Below are positions 1-5,302 of a stretch of DNA of 5,302 nt, piece after piece. The notes beneath the pieces are model-generated. The model had not been told where the DNA came from. It worked only from the letters and a program-made list of their open reading frames with translations, and ran no database searches. The translations under genes and the position numbers were made by a program. Source of the DNA: Gammaproteobacteria bacterium (GTDB lineage: Bacteria; Pseudomonadota; Gammaproteobacteria; Thiohalorhabdales; Thiohalorhabdaceae); the NCBI GenBank assembly GCA_018609925.1, contig JAHEOG010000217.1:1-5302 (forward strand). Direction: 5' to 3'. Each line of letters starts with the position of its first letter. Positions within the stretch are counted from its first letter, which is position 1.

Positions 1-42
1 CCAGAGGGTGCCGGGGAGAAGCAGATCGTTGGGCTCCGCCAT
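1..42 (-). CDS. 5' end of an unidentified gene (first 14 codons only)
   Basis: An ATG on the minus strand at 42-40 opens a frame that runs without a stop to the window edge, giving MAEPNDLLLPGTLW. A GAGG sequence about 8 bases before the ATG is a plausible ribosome binding site. The start lies 38 bp after the stop of the MDR gene on the same strand, so the two are probably co-transcribed. Fourteen residues are too few to name a family, and I do not recognise the protein. The start call rests on the ribosome binding site, the spacing and the G/C-rich third positions; a chance open frame of this length is possible. Confidence 0.45.
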   Translation of the reverse strand, partial: MAEPNDLLLPGTLW

Positions 43-57
43 GCTCACGCCTCGCTC

Positions 58-73
58 GCCCCGCCGGCGGGGC
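58..73. other. 16-bp perfect GC palindrome between two minus-strand genes
   Basis: GCCCCGCCGGCGGGGC is its own reverse complement. It lies 7 bases after the stop codon of the MDR gene and 15 bases before the start of the next minus-strand gene. It could form a short hairpin (6 bp with a 4-base loop) in the mRNA. No run of U follows, so it is not a standard intrinsic terminator. It may be a weak attenuator, an mRNA-processing or stabilising element, or a protein site. Confidence 0.5.
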
Positions 74-80
74 ATCGGCC

Positions 81-1076
81 TCAATCCAGGGTCAGAGCCA
101 CCTTGCCGGTGGTGTGACCCTCCGCCACTACCCGATGGGCCTCGGCCGCCTCGGCGAGGGGAAAGGTGCGCTCCAGGTGGACCCGCAGCCAGCCCTCCTC
201 CACCAAATCAGAGCAGCGCTCCAGGATCTCCGTATGGTGGGCCCGGGCCTGCGGCAGACCGAAGTACATGGGGGAGAGCATGAGCTCCAGGTGGATGGCC
301 TGGTTGCGCAGCCGCGCCAGGCTAAAGTCGACATCCTTGGGCTGGTGCAGGGTCACGAGCCGGCCGTAGAAGCGTACTGCCGGGAAGCTCGCCTCCAGGA
401 TCCCGGGGCCGACGATGTCGCAGGCCAGGTCGACGCCGTTGTCTCCCGTTGCCGCCCGCACTGCCTCGACGAAGTCCGTGTCGCGGTAGGCGATGGTCTC
501 GTGCGCGCCCAGATCCCGGGCGAAGCGCGCCTTGGCCTCGGAGCCCACGGTGGTCAGGATCCGCGCCCCGGCTACGCGGGCGAGCTGGACCGCCACGTGG
601 CCCACCCCGCCGGCGCCGGCGTGGATCAGCACGCTCTCCCCGGCCTCCAGCCGTCCCTGGTCGAAAAGGGACTCCCAGGCAGTGAGGGCTACCAGGGGCA
701 GGGACGCCGCCTCGGCGAAGTCCAGGGAGGGCGGCTTAGCGGCCACCCAGCGCTCGTCCACCACCGCGTACTCGGCGTAGCATCCGGGCTCGATCCCGAT
801 GCCGCCGTTGCAGAAGAAGACCTCGTCGCCGGGGGCCAAGCGGGTGCAGCCGGCGCCCGCGGCCTCCACCACTCCGGCGCCGTCGCAGCCGAGGATCGCC
901 GGCTCCTCGCCACCGCCGTAGGTCCCCCGACCGCGGAGCTTGGTGTCCAAGGGGTTGACCCCGGCGGCGCGCAGCTGGATGAGGAGGTCCCGCTCCCCGG
1001 TTAGGATGGGATCCGGGACCTCTCGGAGCTCGAGGACCTCGGGACCGCCGGCGACGGGCATGACTATGGCCTGCAT
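81..1076 (-). CDS. Zinc-independent quinone oxidoreductase-type MDR family dehydrogenase
   Basis: A 331-residue medium-chain dehydrogenase/reductase of the NAD(P)H:quinone oxidoreductase (zeta-crystallin) type, probably a soluble cytoplasmic enzyme reducing a quinone, enone or similar carbonyl with NAD(P)H. The N-terminal GroES-like domain (about 1-125) carries GVNPLDTK at 39-46. The Rossmann nucleotide-binding domain (about 125-270) carries AGAGGVG at 153-159. The C-terminal segment ends in the family-typical GHTTGKVAL (320-328). There is no four-cysteine structural zinc cluster and no clear catalytic zinc ligand set, so this is not a classical zinc alcohol dehydrogenase. Length is normal for the family. 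The ATG at 1076-1074 is chosen because the protein then starts with the family's first beta strand (MQAIVMP) and a strong AGGGGAGG lies 4 bases upstream; the frame stays open to 1247 but that extension looks non-coding. The natural substrate cannot be told from sequence. Confidence 0.93.
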   Translation of the reverse strand: MQAIVMPVAGGPEVLELREVPDPILTGERDLLIQLRAAGVNPLDTKLRGRGTYGGGEEPAILGCDGAGVVEAAGAGCTRLAPGDEVFFCNGGIGIEPGCYAEYAVVDERWVAAKPPSLDFAEAASLPLVALTAWESLFDQGRLEAGESVLIHAGAGGVGHVAVQLARVAGARILTTVGSEAKARFARDLGAHETIAYRDTDFVEAVRAATGDNGVDLACDIVGPGILEASFPAVRFYGRLVTLHQPKDVDFSLARLRNQAIHLELMLSPMYFGLPQARAHHTEILERCSDLVEEGWLRVHLERTFPLAEAAEAHRVVAEGHTTGKVALTLD

Positions 1077-1080
1077 CCTG

Positions 1081-1088
1081 CCTCCCCT
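1081..1088 (-). promoter_or_regulatory. Strong Shine-Dalgarno that fixes the MDR start
   Basis: On the minus strand AGGGGAGG stands 4 bases before the ATG at 1076-1074. It supports that ATG over codons further upstream in the open frame, which would add 57 residues resembling no MDR protein. Confidence 0.75.
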
Positions 1089-1117
1089 GGTGGAAGTGGC
1101 GCGGGGGCGAGACGGGT

Positions 1118-1132
1118 CGAACCGACGGTTCG
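1118..1132. promoter_or_regulatory. Palindrome CGAACC-gac-GGTTCG, candidate operator
   Basis: Two perfect 6-bp inverted arms are separated by 3 bases in the region between the divergent MDR and SDR genes. The site is 42 bases upstream of the MDR start and just upstream of the proposed plus-strand promoter. Its size and position fit the binding site of a dimeric repressor or activator acting on one or both genes. No regulator gene is visible in the window, so the assignment is inference from symmetry and position only. Confidence 0.35.
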
Positions 1133-1136
1133 TTAC

Positions 1137-1165
1137 TGAAGACGGGTCCGCGCCTACGGTAGAAT
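1137..1165 (+). promoter_or_regulatory. Candidate sigma70 promoter for the SDR-transporter pair
   Basis: TAGAAT at 1160-1165 matches the TATAAT -10 consensus at 5 of 6 bases, in an otherwise very GC-rich region. The best -35 at 17-bp spacing is the weak TGAAGA (1137-1142, 3 of 6). Transcription would begin near 1172, leaving a leader of about 130 bases. On the opposite strand TTGGTT (complement of 1181-1186) with TCTACC 17 bp downstream is the only and weaker candidate for the MDR gene; it would overlap this promoter. Confidence 0.35.
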
Positions 1166-1246
1166 CCTCCGCCAAATCGTAACCAATTCCCCACGGCCCA
1201 GGGTAGTCCAGCGCATGCGCGCCTTCCCCCGTCCCGATCCCGCTCA

Positions 1247-1262
1247 CCCGGACCCTTCCGGG
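1247..1262 (+). other. Small hairpin in the SDR leader
   Basis: CCCGGA-ccct-TCCGGG forms a 6-bp stem with a 4-base loop, 41 bases before the SDR start codon. It would lie in the 5' untranslated mRNA if the upstream promoter is used. The SDR gene has no recognisable Shine-Dalgarno (its ATG follows GGCGCCTC), so leader structure may matter for translation. A 6-bp stem can arise by chance at this GC content. Confidence 0.3.
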
Positions 1263-1303
1263 AAACCACCCGCCCTGGGTCCAGCCTCTCGAACCGGCGC
1301 CTC

Positions 1304-2278
1304 ATGCGCATCCTCGTAACCGGGGTCGCGGGTCATCTGGCCCAGGCCCTGCTGCCGCGGCTGCTCAACCTCCCCGGCCTGACCGAGGTGGTGGGCGTGG
1401 ACTGGCGGCCGTTCACCTACCCCCATCCCCGCTTCCGGTTCATCCGGACCGATATCCGGGATCCCGAGCTGCCCCGGCACCTGGAGCACGTGGACATCGC
1501 CATCCACCTGGCATTCGTCATGCTCAGAAGCGCTCTGGGACGTCGGCGCCGGGAGCGCAACCTGATGCGCTCCATCAACCTGGAAGGCAGCCGCAATCTC
1601 TTCAACTGCGCCCGTCAGGCCGGGGTGGATCAAGTGGTCTACCCCTCCAGTGTCGCGGTCTACGGGGCTTGGGCGGACAACCCGGTTCCCCTTACGGAGG
1701 AGGCCCAGCGCCGGCCGGTCCCGGGGTTTGGCTACAGCGAGGACAAGGCGGCGGTGGAGTTCTGGCTGGATGCCTTCGAGCAGGGGGAGGCGACCCCCGT
1801 CATCACCCGGCTCCGGGTGCACGGGATCGTGGGACCCAACGCCCAGCCGCTGTTCAACCGTCTGGCGCGCTCCCGGCTCTACATCCGCACCCCCTCGACT
1901 CCGCCACCGATCCAGTTCCTATGGGAGGACGATGCCGTGGACGCCATCCTCCAGGCGCTGCGGAGCCGCGTCGGGGGGAGCTTCAACATCGCGGCCTCGG
2001 AGCCGCGCCCGTGGCCGGAGCTGGTGGCCCGGCACCACCAATTGACCGTGGGGCTCCCCTACGAGCCCGTGCGGGCGATCCAGCGCATGCTATGGCCGGT
2101 AACCGGGGCCTTCGGCGAGCCCGGCTGGCTGATGGGCCTGCGCTATCCGCTGGTGGTGGGTTGTGAGCGGGCGCGGCAGGACCTCGGCTGGCGGGCGCAC
2201 TTTACCGTGACCGACTGCGTGGACCTTTGCCAGGAGCTGGAGCCTCCCTGGGGGCGGCTTTCCGCCCCCGAGTCCTGA
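1304..2278 (+). CDS. Extended short-chain dehydrogenase (NAD-dependent epimerase/dehydratase family)
   Basis: A 324-residue extended SDR protein of the GalE/RmlB-like superfamily, expected to act in the cytoplasm on a nucleotide sugar, sterol-like or other hydroxyl/carbonyl substrate with NAD(P). The Rossmann fold starts at residue 3; the glycine motif is TGVAGHLA (6-13), with Ala13 where most members have the third glycine. Asp33 at the end of beta strand 2 favours NAD over NADP, and Asp50 (TDIRD) is the usual adenine-pocket position. The active site is visible as PSSV (114-117) with Tyr144 and Lys148 of YSEDK. The tail RARQDLGW (289-296) is typical of the family's C-terminal domain. The start is set by MRILVTG, the first beta strand, although no clear ribosome binding site precedes it. 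A BASS-type transporter gene follows 60 bp downstream and is probably in the same operon. The substrate is unknown. Confidence 0.9.
   Translation: MRILVTGVAGHLAQALLPRLLNLPGLTEVVGVDWRPFTYPHPRFRFIRTDIRDPELPRHLEHVDIAIHLAFVMLRSALGRRRRERNLMRSINLEGSRNLFNCARQAGVDQVVYPSSVAVYGAWADNPVPLTEEAQRRPVPGFGYSEDKAAVEFWLDAFEQGEATPVITRLRVHGIVGPNAQPLFNRLARSRLYIRTPSTPPPIQFLWEDDAVDAILQALRSRVGGSFNIAASEPRPWPELVARHHQLTVGLPYEPVRAIQRMLWPVTGAFGEPGWLMGLRYPLVVGCERARQDLGWRAHFTVTDCVDLCQELEPPWGRLSAPES
2250..2269 (+). other. Strong GC hairpin inside the last codons of the SDR gene
   Basis: GGGGGCGG-cttt-CCGCCCCC makes a perfect 8-bp stem with a 4-base loop (a G-U pair can extend it), encoding the residues just before the stop at 2276-2278. 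No U-run follows, so it does not look like a complete intrinsic terminator. It may reduce read-through into the transporter gene, pause translation near termination, or protect the 3' end of a processed mRNA. Confidence 0.6.
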
Positions 2279-2298
2279 ACGGGACCGGTCGCGCCGCC

Positions 2299-2308
2299 GG
2301 CCTAGGCC
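2299..2308. other. 10-bp palindrome in the SDR-transporter spacer
   Basis: GGCCTAGGCC is a perfect palindrome in the 60-base gap between the two plus-strand genes, 10 bases after a second palindrome, GACCGGTC (2283-2290). The short spacer shows no convincing promoter. Either palindrome may be chance in DNA of this composition. Confidence 0.25.
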
Positions 2309-2338
2309 CCGCCTGAGACCGGCGAAGCGGGAGCGCCT

Positions 2339-3271
2339 ATGGTCTTCCGGGTGATCGTCCAAGCGCTGGCCCCTTTGACCCTGGCCGCCGCCGTCCTTGC
2401 TTTCCTCCTACCAGGGGCCTTCCTGTGGCTGGGTGGTCTATTCCTGCCCCTGTTCGCGCTGACCATGCTGGCCCTGGGGCTGGTCCTGGATCCGAGGGAA
2501 GCCCGGGATTCGTGGACCCGGCCGGGGCCCATCGCCGTCGGGGTGGTCGGCCAGTTCACGGTGATGCCCGTGCTGGCCTTCGCCGGCGCCCGATTCATTG
2601 CGGGGGCGGGGGGCTCGGCGGAGCTGGCGCTGGGGTTTCTGATCGTGGGCTGTGCCCCGGGGGCCATGGCCAGCAATGTCATGGTCTACCTGGCCGGCGG
2701 CGCGGTGGCCTACTCGGTGGCCCTGACCACCGTCGCCACCTTCCTGGCGCCGGTGCTGACCCCCTGGCTGGTGGAGCTCCTGGGGGGTCGCTTCCTCCCC
2801 GTGCCCTTCTGGGACATGGCCGCCACCATCCTCGTCGTGGTGGTGCTGCCCCTGGCGGCGGGCATGGTCCTGCGGCCCCGGCTGGGACGTTGGCGCGGTC
2901 CGGTCCAGGAGGCGGCGCCGGCCCTGGCCTCTTTGGCCATCGTGGCCATCTGCGCCTACGCCATGGCGGTCAATGCCGATCGCATCGCCGGGATTGGGCC
3001 CCTGACCCTCGGTCTGGTGGTGGTATTGAACGGGCTCGGCTATCTGGGAGGGTGGCTCGTGGCTTTCGTCGCTGCCCTGGACGGGCGCCACAGGAGAACC
3101 CTGGCCATCGAGCTGGGGATGCAGAACGCGGGGCTGGGGGTGGCCCTGGCGCTGGCGCACTTCGGGTCGGAGGCGGCGCTGCCGGGGGCCTTGTTCGCGG
3201 TGTGGTGCATCCTCACCGCGGCCGCCGGGACGAGCCTGTTGCGGCGCAGCGCCCGGGCTTCGACGCATTGA
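2339..3271 (+). CDS. Bile acid:sodium symporter (BASS) family transporter
   Basis: A 310-residue, very hydrophobic inner-membrane protein of the BASS/SBF family (TC 2.A.28), which couples sodium entry to uptake of organic anions. About nine to ten membrane segments can be seen, beginning near residue 10. Two family motifs are clear: GCAPGAMASNVM (104-115) leading into LAGGAVAYSVALT (118-130), and ELGMQNAGLGVALA (258-271). Compared with my memory of the Neisseria ASBT structure, the sodium ligands Ser112, Asn113, Ser126, Thr130, Glu258 and Gln262 are all present at a constant two-residue offset, and Gln72 of GQFTVMP likely matches its second-site glutamine; the protein should therefore be an active sodium symporter. 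GGGAG at 2329-2333, 5 bases upstream, supports the ATG. The gene converges on the GIY-YIG gene with 19 bp between stops. Bacterial members carry varied substrates (pantoate, keto acids, sulfonates and others), so the substrate is not predictable. Confidence 0.93.
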   Translation: MVFRVIVQALAPLTLAAAVLAFLLPGAFLWLGGLFLPLFALTMLALGLVLDPREARDSWTRPGPIAVGVVGQFTVMPVLAFAGARFIAGAGGSAELALGFLIVGCAPGAMASNVMVYLAGGAVAYSVALTTVATFLAPVLTPWLVELLGGRFLPVPFWDMAATILVVVVLPLAAGMVLRPRLGRWRGPVQEAAPALASLAIVAICAYAMAVNADRIAGIGPLTLGLVVVLNGLGYLGGWLVAFVAALDGRHRRTLAIELGMQNAGLGVALALAHFGSEAALPGALFAVWCILTAAAGTSLLRRSARASTH

Positions 3272-3290
3272 CCGCGCGGCCAGCCAGGGC

Positions 3291-3824
3291 CTAGTTCACC
3301 ACCCGGAGCTGGGTTCCGAGGATGGGATGGCCCAGGGCAAACAGGAGGGTCTGGATCCCGGTGCGGCTGGTCTTGAGGTCCCGGTCGAGGAAGTTGGGAA
3401 CCAGGGAGGGGCAGGTGGGCCCGGCGTTGACCACCTCGTGGTGATTGACCCGCACGGCGTGGCGGTGGCAGTGGAACTGGATCAGCTTGGTGAGCTCCTT
3501 GTGGTACCGCGGCACCTTGGGAACCCCTACCGGGACCACCACGGCCGCCGTCCAGGGGAACGGAGGATGGCGCAGGTGGCGGGAAAGCTCCCAGAGGGGC
3601 TGACGGTGGGCGCCGATGTAGGCCCGGGGGCGTCCTCCCCGGTAATTGGCGGGGCCCACCAGGAAGAAGAGCCCGAAGCCCGAAAGGGCGCTCAGGGCGT
3701 CCGCCTCGCCAAGGGTCTCCCGCGGGATGCGCAGGGCCCGCAGAGGACGGTCCGCCAGGGCAACCTCCGACACGCCTTCCGGTGCGCCCTCGGGCTGATG
3801 GGCCTGGATCTCGCCGAGCATCAT
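3291..3824 (-). CDS. GIY-YIG domain protein, probably catalytically degenerate
   Basis: A 177-residue protein whose layout fits a widespread family of small bacterial GIY-YIG proteins of unknown role. An N-terminal strand-rich segment has LRALRIPRETL (28-38). The GIY-YIG core follows: GLFFLVG (51-57), AYIG (68-71), a helix with SRHLRH (81-86), Trp91, then LTKLIQFHCHRHA (111-123). A C-terminal tail contains NAGPTCPSL (133-141) and ALGHPILG (163-170). Active members are metal-dependent endonucleases. Here the first motif has Phe53 instead of Tyr, the helix arginine position appears to be Glu79, and the metal-binding glutamate position appears to be Gln116; Tyr69 of YIG is kept. Nuclease activity is therefore doubtful. 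The start is the first of two adjacent ATGs; AAGGGGAA lies 7 bases upstream. It is downstream of aroG on the same strand (75 bp gap), with its own possible promoter. GC-rich third positions support this frame over the open frame on the other strand. Confidence 0.78.
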   Translation of the reverse strand: MMLGEIQAHQPEGAPEGVSEVALADRPLRALRIPRETLGEADALSALSGFGLFFLVGPANYRGGRPRAYIGAHRQPLWELSRHLRHPPFPWTAAVVVPVGVPKVPRYHKELTKLIQFHCHRHAVRVNHHEVVNAGPTCPSLVPNFLDRDLKTSRTGIQTLLFALGHPILGTQLRVVN

Positions 3825-3861
3825 GGGTGCTTTCCCCTTGGCGGCTAACGGGGACCCAGCG

Positions 3862-3867
3862 ACTATA
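3862..3867 (-). promoter_or_regulatory. Candidate -10 box for the GIY-YIG gene
   Basis: On the minus strand TATAGT matches TATAAT at 5 of 6 bases and is the most AT-rich point in the aroG-GIY-YIG gap. Transcription would begin about 30 bases before the GIY-YIG start codon. No good -35 is seen at 16-18 bp (TTCCCT is the best), so an activator or an alternative sigma factor may be needed, or the match may be chance. Confidence 0.35.
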
Positions 3868-3899
3868 ACTCGGCGCGGAGGGGGAGGGAATCCGGGGGA

Positions 3900-4967
<1,068 letters not shown>

Positions 4968-4999
4968 GGTAGCGATCCGTCGCCTGGAAACGTGGAAGC

Positions 5000-5016
5000 C
5001 GCCTCCGCTGGAGGCG
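5000..5016 (-). other. Hairpin in the aroG 5' leader
   Basis: CGCCTCC-agc-GGAGGCG on the minus strand gives a perfect 7-bp stem with a 3-base loop, 32 bases before the aroG GTG. Its descending arm holds a GGAGG that would be hidden in the stem, but this is too far upstream to serve the GTG. It is probably a leader stem-loop of uncertain role. Confidence 0.4.
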
Positions 5017-5057
5017 CCGGGGAAACAGGGAAAGTACCGGCCTTTGGCCAGGGCCGA

Positions 5058-5066
5058 AGTCTAACA
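5058..5066 (-). promoter_or_regulatory. Candidate extended -10 promoter for aroG
   Basis: On the minus strand TGTTAGACT fits the extended -10 pattern (TG, one base, then TAGACT, 4 of 6 to TATAAT). It would start transcription near 5051 and give a leader of about 84 bases containing the 5000-5016 hairpin. No recognisable -35 lies upstream, which extended -10 promoters can tolerate. Weak evidence. Confidence 0.28.
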
Positions 5067-5216
5067 CGGCGGGGCGGGAGGCATGCAGTACCCCGGCACG
5101 CGGGCGATGGGCGCCGGTATCCGGTGCCGGCTGGGGCTACAGCCCCTGTCTGGTCGGGGTCACCCGCCTATCCGACCGCGAGCCTTCGGGCTGGGTGGAA
5201 CGGCCAACCCGGACAG

Positions 5217-5248
5217 GATCACCCCCTTCAGGCCCCGTTCGGGGGATC
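5217..5248 (-). terminator. Possible incomplete terminator hairpin across the stop of the right-edge gene
   Basis: On the minus strand GATCCCCC pairs with GGGGGTGATC, an 8-bp stem with a 2-base bulge around a 14-base loop that contains the TGA stop. A competing smaller hairpin, CCCC-GAAC-GGGG (5233-5244), overlaps it. No U-run follows, so termination would need help or may not occur; it could instead act in mRNA processing. Confidence 0.3.
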
Positions 5249-5302
5249 GATTCCGGGCTCGGCAAGGAGGCGCCATAGCCGGAGCTGACCCCGGTAGTAG
5301 GC
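5228..5302 (-). CDS. Probable 3' end of an unidentified gene (last 24 codons)
   Basis: The minus-strand frame entering at 5302 reads AYYRGQLRLWRLLAEPGIDP then PNGA and stops at TGA (5230-5228). It has G or C at most third positions and a plausible amphipathic helix (QLRLWRLLAE), as expected for a true C-terminus. The other two minus-strand frames look like proline/arginine/glycine-rich chance translations. I do not recognise the protein. It lies 260 bp upstream of aroG on the same strand. Confidence 0.4.
   Translation of the reverse strand, partial: AYYRGQLRLWRLLAEPGIDPPNGA

Larger units (their letters stand above)
4968..5227. other. Non-coding, hairpin-rich region upstream of aroG
   Basis: This 260-base gap has no convincing gene on either strand: its open frames are proline/arginine-rich and lack ribosome binding sites. 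It holds several short inverted repeats: 5000-5016; GGCGCCGG-tat-CCGGTGCC at 5110-5128; GGGGCT-ac-AGCCCC at 5133-5146; GGTCGG/CCGACC at 5152-5157 and 5172-5177; and AGCC-ttcg-GGCT at 5181-5192, a stable UUCG-type loop if read from the plus strand. It presumably contains the aroG promoter and leader. I see no Phe-rich leader peptide with its own stop, no TyrR-like box and no known riboswitch or small RNA. Confidence 0.55.

Noticed and set aside
114..1004. Long plus-strand open frame (296 codons) opposite the MDR gene
   Set aside because: It is the antisense of a clearly recognised gene; its protein has no recognisable domain, and such frames are expected where third positions are G/C-rich.
1211..1220. 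GCGCATGCGC palindrome in the divergent region
   Set aside because: A perfect 10-bp palindrome of G/C-rich sequence is expected often by chance here, and it is not placed at a promoter or start codon.
1077..1247. Upstream extension of the MDR gene in the same open frame, adding 57 residues
   Set aside because: The extra residues match no MDR N-terminus, and a strong Shine-Dalgarno sits directly before the ATG at 1076, where the first beta strand of the family begins.
3272..3290. Bidirectional terminator between the convergent transporter and GIY-YIG genes
   Set aside because: The 19-base gap contains only a CCGCGCGG palindrome with no loop and no T-run on either strand.
3327..3848. Plus-strand open frame (173 codons) opposite the GIY-YIG gene
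   Set aside because: It shows no family pattern and no good ribosome binding site, while the minus strand carries GIY-YIG motifs and a well-placed Shine-Dalgarno.
4968..5100. Attenuator leader peptide for aroG
   Set aside because: The only short minus-strand frames with their own stop (for example MPPAPPC from 5084) have no phenylalanine run, and the frame beginning GTG at 5067 runs far into aroG out of frame.
5231..5302. tRNA-like stretch (GGGGATCGATTCC resembles a T-arm)
   Set aside because: The T-loop sequence is not standard, no matching acceptor, D or anticodon stems could be found on either strand, and the stretch lies in a plausible coding frame.

Overview
The window is a GC-rich (well over 60% G+C by eye), gene-dense stretch of bacterial chromosome. 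It holds five complete protein genes and two gene fragments cut by the window edges. The aroG-type DAHP synthase aligns residue for residue with the Escherichia coli enzyme over its first 230 or so positions. This, with the strong G/C bias at third codon positions, suggests a high-GC gammaproteobacterium; something like the Ectothiorhodospiraceae is a guess from general feel, not shown here. No RNA gene, insertion sequence, CRISPR array or phage sequence was found.

Layout, left to right. (1) Bases 1-1076, minus strand: a zinc-free, quinone oxidoreductase-type medium-chain dehydrogenase/reductase (MDR), followed 38 bp later by the first 14 codons of an unidentified gene running off the left edge. 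(2) Bases 1077-1303: a divergent intergenic region with a 6+6 bp palindrome, a plausible plus-strand -10 box and a small hairpin in the plus-strand leader. (3) Bases 1304-3271, plus strand: an extended short-chain dehydrogenase (NAD-dependent epimerase/dehydratase family), then a bile acid:sodium symporter (BASS) family membrane protein. They are 60 bp apart and look like an operon. A strong GC hairpin overlaps the end of the first gene. (4) Bases 3291-3824, minus strand, convergent with the transporter gene and 19 bp from it: a small GIY-YIG-fold protein that seems to have lost most catalytic residues. (5) Bases 3900-4967, minus strand: a full-length class I DAHP synthase with a GTG start, which may read through into the GIY-YIG gene. 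(6) Bases 4968-5227: a non-coding, hairpin-rich leader and spacer. (7) Bases 5228-5302: the probable 3' end of another minus-strand gene.

How the genes work together. The DAHP synthase commits phosphoenolpyruvate and erythrose 4-phosphate to aromatic amino acid synthesis and keeps the residues of a phenylalanine feedback site. The MDR, SDR and BASS proteins are general oxidoreductases and a sodium-coupled organic anion carrier with unknown substrates; nothing ties them to one pathway. I see no clearly new multi-gene system. The items most worth checking are the apparently inactivated GIY-YIG protein, the structured region upstream of aroG, and the GC hairpins without U-tracts that lie across or just after stop codons.
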